Of a DNA stretch of 64,000 nucleotides, positions 8,237-17,221 are shown in pieces. The number at the start of each line of letters is the position of its first letter. The first letter of the stretch is position 1. The position numbers and the translations under genes were made by a program. The notes under the pieces are model-generated. The model made no database searches. It worked only from the letters and a program-made list of their open reading frames with translations, and was not told the DNA's origin. Source of the DNA: an uncultured Lachnospiraceae bacterium (lineage in GTDB: Bacteria > Bacillota > Clostridia > Lachnospirales > Lachnospiraceae); contig USDK01000005.1 of the NCBI GenBank assembly GCA_900553355.1, forward strand, positions 9,653-73,652, written 5' to 3'.

Positions 8237-10028
8237 TGCTATCCTCACCCCAATGAGTTTTTGAGCCGTCAGCGATTTCATCTTCATAATCCACATCACT
8301 GAACCGTTCCAACTCTTCTAAGTCGTCTTCTGTGCTGTCTGCTTCATTTGCTTGATAGGAAAGCGGCGGATATTCAATTTCATCATCCTGCACCCCGAAG
8401 AGGATAATATGGGCGTTGACACCGTCCCATACAACTTTGCGGACGAGTGTGCGGATCGCCACACGTTTCTGTTCTACGGTCATTTCATCTATGCTTGTCT
8501 TGAAAACGGACAGCAGTTGCCGCATGACGTCAAATTCGATATCGCTGAAAGTGTGCTGGGAAGTCAGTGCTTCCAGTTCATGGATCCGGGTGTCTGTTTC
8601 CTCACATTTCTGATTCAGCTGTTCAATGCGTCGTGCCACCTGATTCCTAACCGTGCTGTCACCCAAATCGGCTAGGGAATCAACCAGACCTTCAATTTTC
8701 TTTTCCAGTTCTTCTTTCTCATGACGGATAGAAGCCAGCTGATCTTCATAGGCTGCACGGTTGCCGGTATAGAATTTCCGGCTTTGTTCCAGCTGGTCAA
8801 TGAAGAAACCTTTGTCATCTTCCAGCAGCTTGATCTGCTCGATCACAGCCAGATCCAGTGTGTTCCCATTGGCATTTTTACTGTTGCACATGGAACGTTT
8901 GCTGCGCTCTTTTAATTTGCATACATAAGTGTATATCGGCTTCCCGTCAGCAGTTTTTCGCTTGCTGATTTTCGGATACATACGGCTGCCGCAGGTGCAG
9001 TATAAAAGACCGGTCAGGAGTGCTTCGTTATTCCGAGGCTTTCGGTATGCCTTACTTTTATTCCGATCCAGAGACTCCTGTACAGAAATCCAGACTTTGC
9101 CCGGAACAATGCCCTGATGCAGACCTACCGCAACAATCCATTCATCGGGCGGAAGATAGGTGACGGCTTTCCCTTTTTCCTGTTTGGTGCAGTTATATAC
9201 CATCATGCCATGGACGCTGTCGAATTCATCTTTGGCAGAATTAAGATCTGCGTTCTCTTTTACAAAAAAGTTATATGCGTTTACATCCGCGATCATGTAA
9301 ACCGGATTCTGTAAGATAGACTTGATTGAAAAACGGGTAAAGAGTTTATTGTTTTTTGTTTTAAGTCCCCGCTTTATTAATTCTGCTTCTACAGAAGTCA
9401 GAGAATCGTGTTCGATATACAGGCTGTAGATCAGACGGACAATTTCTGATTCTTCCGGTATCAGTTTCAGCTTGCAGGCCTTTTTTGCTTTCCCGTCTAT
9501 GGTAACTTTCTGTACCGATTCTGAGGCATATCCTGTGGGAGTTGTTCCCCCAAGCCATCGTCCGGTTTTCGCCAGTTCATGCATATTATCTCTGATACGC
9601 TCGGCTATGGTTTCACGCTCCAGCTGGGAAAAAACAGAAGCTATATACATCATGGCCCGTCCCATGGGAGTTCCGGTATCAAACTGTTCTCGGATAGATA
9701 TGAAAGCAATGTCCAGTCTTGACAATTCTTCAATAAGGCTGGAAAAGTCACTGATATTCCGGCTGATTCGGTCCAGGCGGTAGACAATGATCGCTTTGAA
9801 CTTACGCTGCCTTGCAGCTTCCATCATTTTTTTAAAGTCCGGTCGGTTGAGATTACCGCCGGAAAAGCCTTCATCCTCATACACTAAAATATGATCCTGT
9901 GGAATTTCAGTATAATGTGCCTGGATATATTCTTTGCAGAGTTCAACCTGATTGCCGATGCTTTCACCTTTGCCGGTGAATTTTGACTTTCGGGAATAGA
10001 TGGCAATATAATTCTCATTTTCTTTCAT
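8226..10028 (-). CDS. Large serine recombinase (integrase)
   Basis: 600-residue site-specific recombinase. The N-terminal resolvase domain has the catalytic Ser in AIYSRKSKF (residue 12) and the YRLDRISRN arginine motif near residue 85. A recombinase domain follows (about 170-280), then a zinc ribbon with CTCGSRMYP and a second Cys pair near residues 345-390, then a coiled-coil helix rich in Glu and Lys (about 410-480). This is the TnpX/TndX/phiC31-like architecture. It should catalyse integration and excision of the element. The last codons cross the left boundary: the stop codon at 8226-8228 is chromosomal DNA of the macrodomain gene, so the C-terminus would change on excision. Confidence 0.93.
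   Translation of the reverse strand: MKENENYIAIYSRKSKFTGKGESIGNQVELCKEYIQAHYTEIPQDHILVYEDEGFSGGNLNRPDFKKMMEAARQRKFKAIIVYRLDRISRNISDFSSLIEELSRLDIAFISIREQFDTGTPMGRAMMYIASVFSQLERETIAERIRDNMHELAKTGRWLGGTTPTGYASESVQKVTIDGKAKKACKLKLIPEESEIVRLIYSLYIEHDSLTSVEAELIKRGLKTKNNKLFTRFSIKSILQNPVYMIADVNAYNFFVKENADLNSAKDEFDSVHGMMVYNCTKQEKGKAVTYLPPDEWIVAVGLHQGIVPGKVWISVQESLDRNKSKAYRKPRNNEALLTGLLYCTCGSRMYPKISKRKTADGKPIYTYVCKLKERSKRSMCNSKNANGNTLDLAVIEQIKLLEDDKGFFIDQLEQSRKFYTGNRAAYEDQLASIRHEKEELEKKIEGLVDSLADLGDSTVRNQVARRIEQLNQKCEETDTRIHELEALTSQHTFSDIEFDVMRQLLSVFKTSIDEMTVEQKRVAIRTLVRKVVWDGVNAHIILFGVQDDEIEYPPLSYQANEADSTEDDLEELERFSDVDYEDEIADGSKTHWGEDSKYR
8234..8236. other. Left attachment site core (ATT)
   Basis: The trinucleotide ATT is present at the left boundary (8234-8236) and again at the right boundary (21051-21053). 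It is the only stretch common to both ends in direct orientation that also restores the macrodomain reading frame when joined. Large serine recombinases exchange at a 2-3 base core, so a short shared core is expected. The exact cut could differ by one or two bases. Confidence 0.7.
8237..8262 (+). repeat. Left terminal inverted repeat of the element
   Basis: Begins TGCTATCCTC and matches the reverse complement of the right end (21026-21051) at 22 of 26 positions, including the first ten bases, a shared CCAATG and a shared TTTT. Probably recombinase binding sequence. Confidence 0.75.
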
Positions 10029-10180
10029 TATGTTTCTCCTTATTATACGATATATGACTTAAGCTATTATATCATATAGTATAAAACGGGTAAATGGTAA
10101 TAGAGACATATATGCGTATAAAAGTAAAGTATGAATAACTTTCAAATCTTGAAATTAATATCAGTCAAAAAGCTCTTTCC

Positions 10181-10318
10181 TCAACAAATTTCATCCGTGT
10201 TCTTGGAAAAATTTTTGTACTGACGTGGTGAACATCCATACATTTTACAGAAAAGAGATGAGAATGTACTTGTATTGGAAAATGATAGAAGCTTTGCAAT
10301 GTCGGCTCCGATCATCAT
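10181..10318 (-). pseudogene. AraC-family regulator remnant (C-terminal HTH)
   Basis: A 45-codon open frame too short to be a gene reads GADIAKLLSFSNTSTFSSLF then CKMYGCSPRQYKNF, which is the second helix-turn-helix of an AraC/XylS regulator with its usual family end. Nothing recognisable of the first HTH or ligand domain precedes it; a stop lies directly upstream of its first ATG. It is a decayed leftover inside the element, between the recombinase and the beta-glucoside operon. It may mark where cargo was exchanged. Confidence 0.7.
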
Positions 10319-10481
10319 ATTTTAGATAAAATGTTTTGTATAGTTCTACAGGTTGGCTGGAGCTGAGAAAATAATTTTGAAATATTGTACAAAAATAAAA
10401 AAAGAAAATTGTAATATATGATGAAAAGAAAAATAGCTATAGACAAATGGACCGAGAGCTGTTAATATATACAGGTAAATT

Positions 10482-10512
10482 AAGTTTGTTATTACGTAAT
10501 GGTAAGCAAGAC
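10482..10512 (+). promoter_or_regulatory. Putative RAT antiterminator upstream of licT
   Basis: AAGTTTGTTATTACG followed by AATGGTAAGCAAGACT resembles the ribonucleic antiterminator bound by LicT/BglG proteins (two near-symmetrical asymmetric loops, TTGTTA ... GCAAGAC). It overlaps the left arm of the terminator at 10511, as required for mutually exclusive folding. The same pattern recurs at 11450-11480. Confidence 0.7.
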
Positions 10513-10560
10513 TGTTTATAATACTGACTGGGATAAATAGTATTATAGGCAGTTTTTTTT
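10511..10560 (+). terminator. Leader terminator before licT
   Basis: 15-bp stem with two G-U pairs: ACTGTTTATAATACT pairs with AGTATTATAGGCAGT (10538-10552 region), followed by eight T. It lies 45 bases before the licT start and overlaps the RAT, so licT is probably autoregulated by antitermination. Confidence 0.82.
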
Positions 10561-10604
10561 ATGGCAGAGCCGTTTTGGATGCTTGCCGGAGGGGGCAGGA
10601 ACAG

Positions 10605-11444
10605 GTGAAGATCGTCAGAGTTCTGAATACAAATGCAGTTGTATCGCTGGACCCGTGCGGCCGGGAAATCATCATTACCGGCGCCGGCATCGGGTTTAAA
10701 AAGAAAAAGGGCGAGGAGCTGGACAAGTCCCGCGTGGAGAAGATCTACTGTCTGAAGAATGCGGAGGACAATTACAGGCTCCAGCAGGTGGTGAGGGAAA
10801 TATCGGAGAAATATCTGGAGATTGCCGGCAAGGTAGTCACTGCTTCCAGAGAAGCAGGCCTGAAGGTGAGAGATACCCTCTACGTGACGTTGACAGACCA
10901 CATCAATTCTGCTGTGGAGAGATACCAGAGAGGTATCAGCCTTAAGAATCTGATGCGACACGAGATCCGAAAATTTTATCCCCAGGAATACAGGGTAGCT
11001 CAGGAGGCCATTGAGTGGATACGGCGTATGACTGACTTTGACCTGGGAAAAGACGAGGCGGGATTTATCGCCATGCATATCATATCCTCAGAGCTTGAGA
11101 GCAACGAGGTTTCAGATGTGCAGAAGATGACAGAGCTGATCAATGCCATTATCAAGATTGTCAAAATACATTTCAGGATTGAATTTGACGAGGATTCTGT
11201 GTCCTATCAGAGATTTCTGACACATTTAAAATTCTTCTCATCCAGAGTCCTGGACGGTGAGGTCTACCAGGACAGCATGGAGGAGATATACCAGGCAATG
11301 GTGGCACAGAACGGGCATGCCTACACGGGTGTGGAAAAGGTGGCCCGGTTCATTGAAAAGCAGTATGGATACCGGCTCAGCATAGATGAGGAGCTGTATC
11401 TTCTGATCCATATAAAGAGAATACTGGACGAACAGCACCGCTAA
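10605..11444 (+). CDS. licT: LicT/BglG-family transcriptional antiterminator
   Basis: About 279 residues. Short N-terminal co-antiterminator RNA-binding domain (KIVRVLNTNAVVSLD, then GAGIGFKKKKGEEL), followed by two PTS regulation domains with conserved His residues (DHINSAVERY, HEIRKFYP in PRD1; HLKFFSSRV and LIHIKRIL in PRD2). The protein should bind the RAT RNA elements at 10482 and 11450 and block the overlapping terminators when beta-glucoside is present, with activity set by PTS phosphorylation. The start chosen is GTG 10605 because GGAGGGGG lies about 10 bases upstream; an ATG at 10575 has no site and adds residues foreign to the family. Confidence 0.93.
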   Translation: MKIVRVLNTNAVVSLDPCGREIIITGAGIGFKKKKGEELDKSRVEKIYCLKNAEDNYRLQQVVREISEKYLEIAGKVVTASREAGLKVRDTLYVTLTDHINSAVERYQRGISLKNLMRHEIRKFYPQEYRVAQEAIEWIRRMTDFDLGKDEAGFIAMHIISSELESNEVSDVQKMTELINAIIKIVKIHFRIEFDEDSVSYQRFLTHLKFFSSRVLDGEVYQDSMEEIYQAMVAQNGHAYTGVEKVARFIEKQYGYRLSIDEELYLLIHIKRILDEQHR

Positions 11445-11449
11445 TTCAC

Positions 11450-11480
11450 AGGTTTGTTATTATTCAGTTAAGCAAGACCT
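11450..11480 (+). promoter_or_regulatory. RAT antiterminator between licT and the PTS gene
   Basis: AGGTTTGTTATTATTC followed by AGTTAAGCAAGACCT is a close match to LicT-type antiterminator elements and to the copy before licT. Its 3' half (AGACCT) is also the left arm of the terminator that follows. Confidence 0.82.
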
Positions 11481-11537
11481 GGCCCTGAGGGGCGCATTTC
11501 CCGGGAAAATGCGCTCTTTAAGGCCAGGTCTTTCTTT
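11475..11537 (+). terminator. Intrinsic terminator controlled by LicT
   Basis: AGACCTGGCC (11475-11484) pairs with GGCCAGGTCT (11522-11531), with an inner hairpin GGCGCATTT / AAAATGCGC and a T-rich tail TTTCTTTTT. It lies between licT and the PTS gene and overlaps the RAT, the classic arrangement of bgl operons. Confidence 0.9.
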
Positions 11538-11585
11538 TTCCGGAGACTTCCGGGATACATATATCAATTCTAATGAGGTGAAGAT

Positions 11586-13481
11586 ATGGATTACGCAAGT
11601 GTTGCAAAGAAAATCCTGCAGCGTGTGGGAGGAAAAGAAAATGTGATCAGCCTCGTACACTGTATGACCAGGCTGAGATTCACGCTGAAAGACGAGTCCA
11701 TTGTGGACGACGAGGCAGTGAAAAAGACAAAAGGTGTTATGGGAGTGATGAAGAAGGCGGGACAGTACCAGATCATCATAGGAAATGATGTGGCCAATGT
11801 CTTTGCGGAGCTGAACAAGCTCGGCAGCTTTTCAAACGAGGCTCCGAAGAAGGCGCCCCGGAAGCAGGAAAAGAAGGGGGTCGTCTCCATGCTGATGGAC
11901 ACGATTTCTGGTATTATGGCACCGGTCATTCCGGCGATCATCGGCGCGGCCATGATCAAGGTACTTCTGACGCTGCTGCCAATGATAGGTGTGCTTGATA
12001 CAGAAGGAAATACCTATAACCTGTTAAGCGTTATAGGAGACGGCGCCTTTTTCTTTATGCCTGTTTTGATCGCCATCTCTGCATCAAAGAAATTCGGGAC
12101 AAATATGTACTATGCGGCCAGCATTGCGCTTATCATGCTCCATCCCAATTTCATTTCCTTGATGAGCAATGCAAACGAGGCGGGAGAGGTGGTAAAATTC
12201 CTCGGCTTTATCCCGGTTACCTATGCTTCTTATTCCTACTCGGTCATCCCGATCATCCTTGCGGTATGGTCCCTGCAGTATGTGGAGAAGCTGGCAGATA
12301 AGATTACGCCCGTGGTGACCAAGAACTTCCTGCGCCCCATGCTGGTGGTGCTGATCGAGGCACCGATCGCCCTGATCGTACTGGGACCTCTGGGGGCAAT
12401 CCTCGGCAATGTCCTGTCAGATATCGTATACTTTATCCATGACCAGCTCGGCTTTATCGCCATCGGATTGGTGGCCGGTATTTATCCGTTTGTTGTCATG
12501 GCCGGCATGCACCACGCATTTACCCCGATAAAGCTCGGTATGATCGCAACAACCGGATATGAGAACTTTATCTGTATCGGTGAGCTATGCTCCAACATGG
12601 CGCAGGGTGCTGCTTCTCTCGCCGTATCTGTAAAGAGCAAAAACAAAGACTTCAAACAGGTTGCCGGCTCCTCCGCATTCTCCGCACTTGTGGCAGGTAT
12701 TACGGAGCCCGCTCTCTACGGTGTGACACTGAGACTGAAAAGGCCAATGCTGGGGGCCTGCATCGGAGCTGTCGCAGGCGGACTCTTCGGCGGTTTTTTC
12801 CAGATGAAGTGCTTTGGCATCGCGACACCGGCAATCGTGACGATCGTCCAGTATGTGGAGGAGGACAGAGCAGCCAGCCTTCTGATAGCAGCCCTTACCA
12901 TTGTCATAACAATCATTGTGGCATTTATCGCCACTATGCTGATCGGCTTTGAAGACATTGTGGACGAGGATGATGAGGATATTCTGTCAGAAGAAGCCAA
13001 GCCTGCAGCCGCTCCCCTTCCGGAGGGAAGAGAAATCCGTATTTCGAGCCCTATCCAGGGAGAGTGCATCCCGCTGGATCAGGTGAAGGACGCTACATTT
13101 TCACAGGGAATCCTGGGAAAAGGAGCCGCTGTCATCCCGGAGAAGGGCGAAGTGGCATCCCCCTTTGACGGGAAGATAGATATGATGTTTGAGACCGGAC
13201 ATGCGGTCGGGATGACCAGCAGTGACGGTGTGGAATTGCTGATACATGTAGGCATGGACACGGTAAATCTGGAGGGAAAATATTTCTATCCGAAAAAGGC
13301 TTCCGGAGATACAGTCAAGAAGGGAGAAGTTATCCTGGAGTTTGACAAGGATGAGATCGTGAAGGCGGGATATGACATCACGACTCCGGTCATCGTATCC
13401 AACACGGATGCATTTGCGGATGTGTCTGCCACCGCCTCCGGGCCGGTGAAGGAGCTTGATGAGATACTGGTAATACGCTGA
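11586..13481 (+). CDS. bglF: PTS beta-glucoside transporter subunit EIIBCA
   Basis: 631 residues in order EIIB, EIIC, EIIA. EIIB has the phosphorylated Cys26 in VHCMTRLRF. EIIC spans about 100-460 with several membrane segments (VIPAIIGAAMIKVLL, FVVMAGMHHAFTPI, and the EPALYG motif). EIIA lies at 480-631 with the phospho-His at residue 554 in LLIHVGMDTVNLEG. It imports and phosphorylates aryl-beta-glucosides or cellobiose-like sugars. It is followed 24 bases later by the GH1 enzyme. The ribosome binding site is GAGGTGA before ATG 11586. Confidence 0.95.
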   Translation: MDYASVAKKILQRVGGKENVISLVHCMTRLRFTLKDESIVDDEAVKKTKGVMGVMKKAGQYQIIIGNDVANVFAELNKLGSFSNEAPKKAPRKQEKKGVVSMLMDTISGIMAPVIPAIIGAAMIKVLLTLLPMIGVLDTEGNTYNLLSVIGDGAFFFMPVLIAISASKKFGTNMYYAASIALIMLHPNFISLMSNANEAGEVVKFLGFIPVTYASYSYSVIPIILAVWSLQYVEKLADKITPVVTKNFLRPMLVVLIEAPIALIVLGPLGAILGNVLSDIVYFIHDQLGFIAIGLVAGIYPFVVMAGMHHAFTPIKLGMIATTGYENFICIGELCSNMAQGAASLAVSVKSKNKDFKQVAGSSAFSALVAGITEPALYGVTLRLKRPMLGACIGAVAGGLFGGFFQMKCFGIATPAIVTIVQYVEEDRAASLLIAALTIVITIIVAFIATMLIGFEDIVDEDDEDILSEEAKPAAAPLPEGREIRISSPIQGECIPLDQVKDATFSQGILGKGAAVIPEKGEVASPFDGKIDMMFETGHAVGMTSSDGVELLIHVGMDTVNLEGKYFYPKKASGDTVKKGEVILEFDKDEIVKAGYDITTPVIVSNTDAFADVSATASGPVKELDEILVIR

Positions 13482-13505
13482 TTGAAAAGAAAAGGAGGAA
13501 GAGAC

Positions 13506-14966
13506 ATGGAACAGATGAGAGCATCAGGATTTCCGAAGGGATTTCTCTGGGGGAGTGCTTCTGCCGCCTATCAGATAGAAGGCGGATGGAAGGAAGGCGG
13601 AAAAGGGATGACGAACTGGGATGCGTTTGTGCGCATCCCGGGCAAGACCTACAAAGCCACCACAGGGGATGTGGCAGTGGACCACTATCACAGGTACAAA
13701 GAAGATATTGCGCTGATGGCAGAGATGGGGCTGAAGACATACCGTTTCTCTGTCTCCTGGGCCAGGATCTTCCCTGAGGGGACCGGGGAGGTCAACGAGG
13801 AGGGAATGGCCTTTTACCAGGATATCATTGACGAGTGCCTGAAATACAACATAGAGCCCATGGTGACTATTTACCACTGGGATCTGCCCCAGGCCCTTGT
13901 CGATGAGTATCAGGGGTGGGAGAGCCCCCGCATCATCGATGATTATGTACATTATGCAAAAACGCTGTTTTCTAGGTTTGACGGCAAGGTGAAGTACTGG
14001 ATCACTCTGAACGAGCAGAATATATTTACTTCGCTGGGATGGCTGACAGCCCAGCATCCGCCGGGTAAATTTGATGACCAGAAAATGTTCTACCAGGTCA
14101 ATCATCATGCGTTTATGGCTCATGCAAAGGCGGTGTTGGCCTACCGGCAGATGGGAGGAAAGGGACAGATAGGGGCGAGCTTTGCCTACACCCCCTCCTA
14201 TGCCCTGGACTGCAAGCCTATCAACGCTATGGCAAAAGCCAACTACGATGACCTGAAAAACTACTGGTGGATGGATGTATATGCATACGGGCGTTATCCT
14301 GTTGCGGCGATGACATATCTGAAGAAAAAGGGGATTGCGCCGGACATAGCTGATGGAGACAAGGAGATTCTCAGACAGGCGGCATCACAAATCACGTTTA
14401 TGGGCGTGAACTATTACCAGAGCTGTGTGTGCGAGTACAATCCCATGGATGGAGTCACTCCCTACGGGACTATGAACACGACCGGTGTTAAGGGCTCTGC
14501 CCAGGAGCTGGGGATGCCAGGGATTTACAAAAATCCGGCCAATCCGTATCTGATGACCACAGACTGGGACTGGAGTATCGATCCTTCGGGACTTCAGTTC
14601 TGCTGCAGAGAGATTACGAGCCGCTATGCGCTGCCCATAGTCATCTCTGAGAACGGACTGGGAGCATTTGACAAGAAGACTGAGGACGATCAGATACATG
14701 ACGAGTACAGGATCTGCTACCTGAAAGAGCATATCAAGGCGCTGGGAGAAGCTGTGGAGGAGGGCTGCCAGGTACTGGCCTACTGTACCTGGTCCTTCAC
14801 TGACCTTTTGAGCTGGCTGAATGGATATCAGAAGCGATATGGTTTCGTTTATGTGGACCGGGAAGAAGAGGAGGGTGGCACACTGAACCGCTTCAAAAAG
14901 GACAGCTTTTACTGGTACAAAAAAGTTATTGAAACAAATGGGAAAGAAATCTTTGAAGAGGAGTAA
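13506..14966 (+). CDS. bglA: 6-phospho-beta-glucosidase, GH1
   Basis: 486 residues of glycoside hydrolase family 1. The acid/base Glu170 lies in ITLNEQN and the nucleophile Glu382 in VISENGLG; N-terminal GFLWGSASAAYQIEG is the family signature. It splits the phosphorylated beta-glucoside delivered by the PTS into glucose 6-phosphate and aglycone. The start is ATG 13506 behind AAGGAGG; a TTG at 13482 is in frame but contains that site. It is the last gene of the operon. Confidence 0.95.
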   Translation: MEQMRASGFPKGFLWGSASAAYQIEGGWKEGGKGMTNWDAFVRIPGKTYKATTGDVAVDHYHRYKEDIALMAEMGLKTYRFSVSWARIFPEGTGEVNEEGMAFYQDIIDECLKYNIEPMVTIYHWDLPQALVDEYQGWESPRIIDDYVHYAKTLFSRFDGKVKYWITLNEQNIFTSLGWLTAQHPPGKFDDQKMFYQVNHHAFMAHAKAVLAYRQMGGKGQIGASFAYTPSYALDCKPINAMAKANYDDLKNYWWMDVYAYGRYPVAAMTYLKKKGIAPDIADGDKEILRQAASQITFMGVNYYQSCVCEYNPMDGVTPYGTMNTTGVKGSAQELGMPGIYKNPANPYLMTTDWDWSIDPSGLQFCCREITSRYALPIVISENGLGAFDKKTEDDQIHDEYRICYLKEHIKALGEAVEEGCQVLAYCTWSFTDLLSWLNGYQKRYGFVYVDREEEEGGTLNRFKKDSFYWYKKVIETNGKEIFEEE

Positions 14967-15054
14967 AATACAGAAGATTTATTCTTGACAGGACCGCTAG
15001 ACAGGTGTGAGACCTCGATAAAAGTCTATTATTATAAATTAATCATGTAATAGA

Positions 15055-15086
15055 GTAACAGGCGGTATTTAGTTCCACCTGTTACC
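15055..15086. terminator. Hairpin between bglA and the relaxase gene
   Basis: GTAACAGG and CCTGTTAC form an 8-10 bp stem around a short loop between two convergent genes, overlapping the relaxase stop. It lacks a good T run in either direction, so termination is only likely, not certain. Confidence 0.4.
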
Positions 15087-16800
15087 GTTCATGATTATGC
15101 ACTTTTTTCTTCAGTCGGACAGGCTGCTCTTTCCTGCGTTCCATTTCCCGTGCAATTCGTTTTTGATAAGTACGGTCATGAAAAGCTTCTGGATCTTCAC
15201 CGAGCCGATCGTCTATGTCACTGACAGACTCATGAAACAGGGAAGCATCGAATTTCTGTCCCATCGTGGCATATAATTTCTGATAAACCTGATCCCTGAT
15301 CATATCTCTTTCGTCAACTCTTGCATCGAACAGCTCCGCAGATTTTTCGGGACTGACATCTGCTTTGATTTCCTGATACTTTTTTTGATTTTCTGTCAGC
15401 TGATCAGATAAGATGTCATACTGGGCATCCAGTTTCTTTAAAAAGTCTTTCTGATTTTTAAGAGCGATTTCACTCGTCTTTATTTCGGATTCATTGTGAA
15501 AGTAATTATCACAGATAAGCCGTTCTTTCTGCGACAGCAATTCTTCAATATCCTCAGTAAGAGTTGTGATCTTCTGGCTGATCTGATAGTACTGTACCGG
15601 CTGCAAAAAGCTGAGTTTCTTTTTCTGTGCCTGAAGAGACTTCTTTTCTGTCTGCTTTGTCCGGATTGTCTTTGTGATAGCTTTGTATTTCTTCAAAACC
15701 GGTGTAATCATAGAAATCCATTCTCTGGTGGAGGATGCCTGCATACGGTTATGGAACAGATAGTAACGGATCATGATCATAGTGCCCCGGAGCTGCTCCA
15801 ATCGTTTTGCGACGGAATGGATATTTTCGCTGACTGTCTTTGTTAGTTTCTCTACCTGCCGTTTTAATTCCCGGAAGAGTCGATTGTCTTTCCGAATCTG
15901 GCGGTTGATCTCACAGCGGTCGGAAATCAATCCTTTCTTCTCCATATCTCTTGCATGGTATCCCTCATGGATGGTAGGCTGTTCATCACGTCCCTGATCA
16001 GCAAAACTACGGTGATCTATCCGGGTGTCGATCTGATGTTCCTGTAAAGTATGGTTGACTGCATCTGCCCATGCTTTCCGCCATTCTCGAAGCTGTGCTT
16101 CGCTGTTCCACTGTTCTGAAACAGGATTCTGTCTGCCGAAACGGGTGCTTTTCGGATGTTTGTCTGCTCGGATATAACCATGTTCCTGGGCTGCTGAAGG
16201 TGCCATATATACCTTTTTTTTTCCGACTTTATAAGGATATTGCTTTTCCCACCCCTTTGTCTGAGCATCTTTAAATTCGGAGGCAGTAAAGCCTTTTTCT
16301 TCCCCATTCCTGATGCAGAGGTATTCTTTCTGTGTTTTATACTGCCAGGTTCCGTCAGTTTCCAGCGGGCGGACGGTTAGCAGGATATGGGCGTGGGGAT
16401 TATGACCGTCTGTATCGTGGATCGCAAAGTCAGCACACATTCCCATATCGACAAAATTATTTTGGATGAAATCACGGAGTAATGAGATTTGTGCCTTCCT
16501 TGGCAGTTCAATGGGAAGTGCTACAACAAATTCTCTGGCAAGCCTGCTGTCTTTGGTTTTCTCGGCTCGTTCCACGGCATTCCAGAGCTGCTCCCGATCT
16601 TTCCATTCTGGTGAAGCCTTTGGAGGGAGAAGGACTTCCTGAAAAATAAGTCCCTGTTTCCGGGTATAATCATGCTGGACACCATCGTAATCATTACACA
16701 TGCGACTGCAACTAAGATAGGCAGAAGCAGCAACGGCGGAACGGCCTGCGCCACGGCTGACCACTTTTGCCGACATATGGTAAATTGCGATAACGATCAT
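15082..16800 (-). CDS. mobL: MobA/MobL family relaxase (MOBQ)
   Basis: 572 residues. The N-terminal relaxase domain starts IAIYHMSAKVVSRGAGRSAV; the metal-binding HUH-type motif is GHNPHAHILL (His133, His136, His138), and the likely nucleophilic Tyr is near the N-terminus. The C-terminal half is a long charged coiled coil. It should nick the oriT-like site at 17178-17190, upstream of its own start. AGGAAGGAG abuts the ATG with almost no spacing, so the real start may be a few codons further in. No coupling protein or mating channel is present, so the element is mobilizable only. Confidence 0.92.
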   Translation of the reverse strand: MIVIAIYHMSAKVVSRGAGRSAVAASAYLSCSRMCNDYDGVQHDYTRKQGLIFQEVLLPPKASPEWKDREQLWNAVERAEKTKDSRLAREFVVALPIELPRKAQISLLRDFIQNNFVDMGMCADFAIHDTDGHNPHAHILLTVRPLETDGTWQYKTQKEYLCIRNGEEKGFTASEFKDAQTKGWEKQYPYKVGKKKVYMAPSAAQEHGYIRADKHPKSTRFGRQNPVSEQWNSEAQLREWRKAWADAVNHTLQEHQIDTRIDHRSFADQGRDEQPTIHEGYHARDMEKKGLISDRCEINRQIRKDNRLFRELKRQVEKLTKTVSENIHSVAKRLEQLRGTMIMIRYYLFHNRMQASSTREWISMITPVLKKYKAITKTIRTKQTEKKSLQAQKKKLSFLQPVQYYQISQKITTLTEDIEELLSQKERLICDNYFHNESEIKTSEIALKNQKDFLKKLDAQYDILSDQLTENQKKYQEIKADVSPEKSAELFDARVDERDMIRDQVYQKLYATMGQKFDASLFHESVSDIDDRLGEDPEAFHDRTYQKRIAREMERRKEQPVRLKKKVHNHER

Positions 16801-17152
16801 CTCCTTCCTGTGAATATCGCTGTACTATAAAGGAGCATGGTTGTTTCCATGTTTTTCTACAGAAAAGCTGCCGGTGGCAGGTTTTCTCAGACAGCCATCT
16901 CCGGCTGGAGGATCCTGCCGGAAAATTTGCCGGTGTTCTTCCGGCAGGTGTATCCGCCGGAGTCTGGCGGATGGATGGCTGCATAGCCGGTGCTGCCTGC
17001 CAGCAGCGGATAGCCCTCGGCAGAGCGCACGAGCCCGACCAGCGGGAGGGATACCACCGCTTCACGGGGACCCCGCAAAGCCTGCTTTGTGGGGAGAGGA
17101 GGAGCAAGGTAGCGTCCGTAGTTTCCGCCGGAGGCGAAAACGGAGGAAAGCG

Positions 17153-17192
17153 GACTTTGCGACGACGAAGTGGTGAGTAAGTGCGCCCTTCG
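17153..17192. other. Putative oriT with RSF1010-like nic region
   Basis: The string TAAGTGCGCCCT at 17178-17189 matches the nic consensus of MOBQ/RSF1010-type transfer origins. Directly before it lies an imperfect inverted repeat (ACTTTG ... CGAAGT, 17155-17171), again as in RSF1010. It sits between the relaxase gene and a small mobilization-type gene, where an oriT is expected. The wider GC-rich 16801-17152 has no gene and contains several CCGGCAG/CTGCCGG-type palindromes. Confidence 0.78.
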
Positions 17193-17221
17193 GGAATAAA
17201 AACATGCAGAGCTATTGCTGC

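Noticed and set aside
10437..11078. 213-codon open frame on the minus strand
   Set aside because: It is antisense to licT and its terminator, has no recognisable family and no start site.
16841..17180. Overlapping short frames between relaxase and oriT
   Set aside because: Frames are open in several phases because of GC-rich palindromic DNA; none has a ribosome site or a recognisable sequence.
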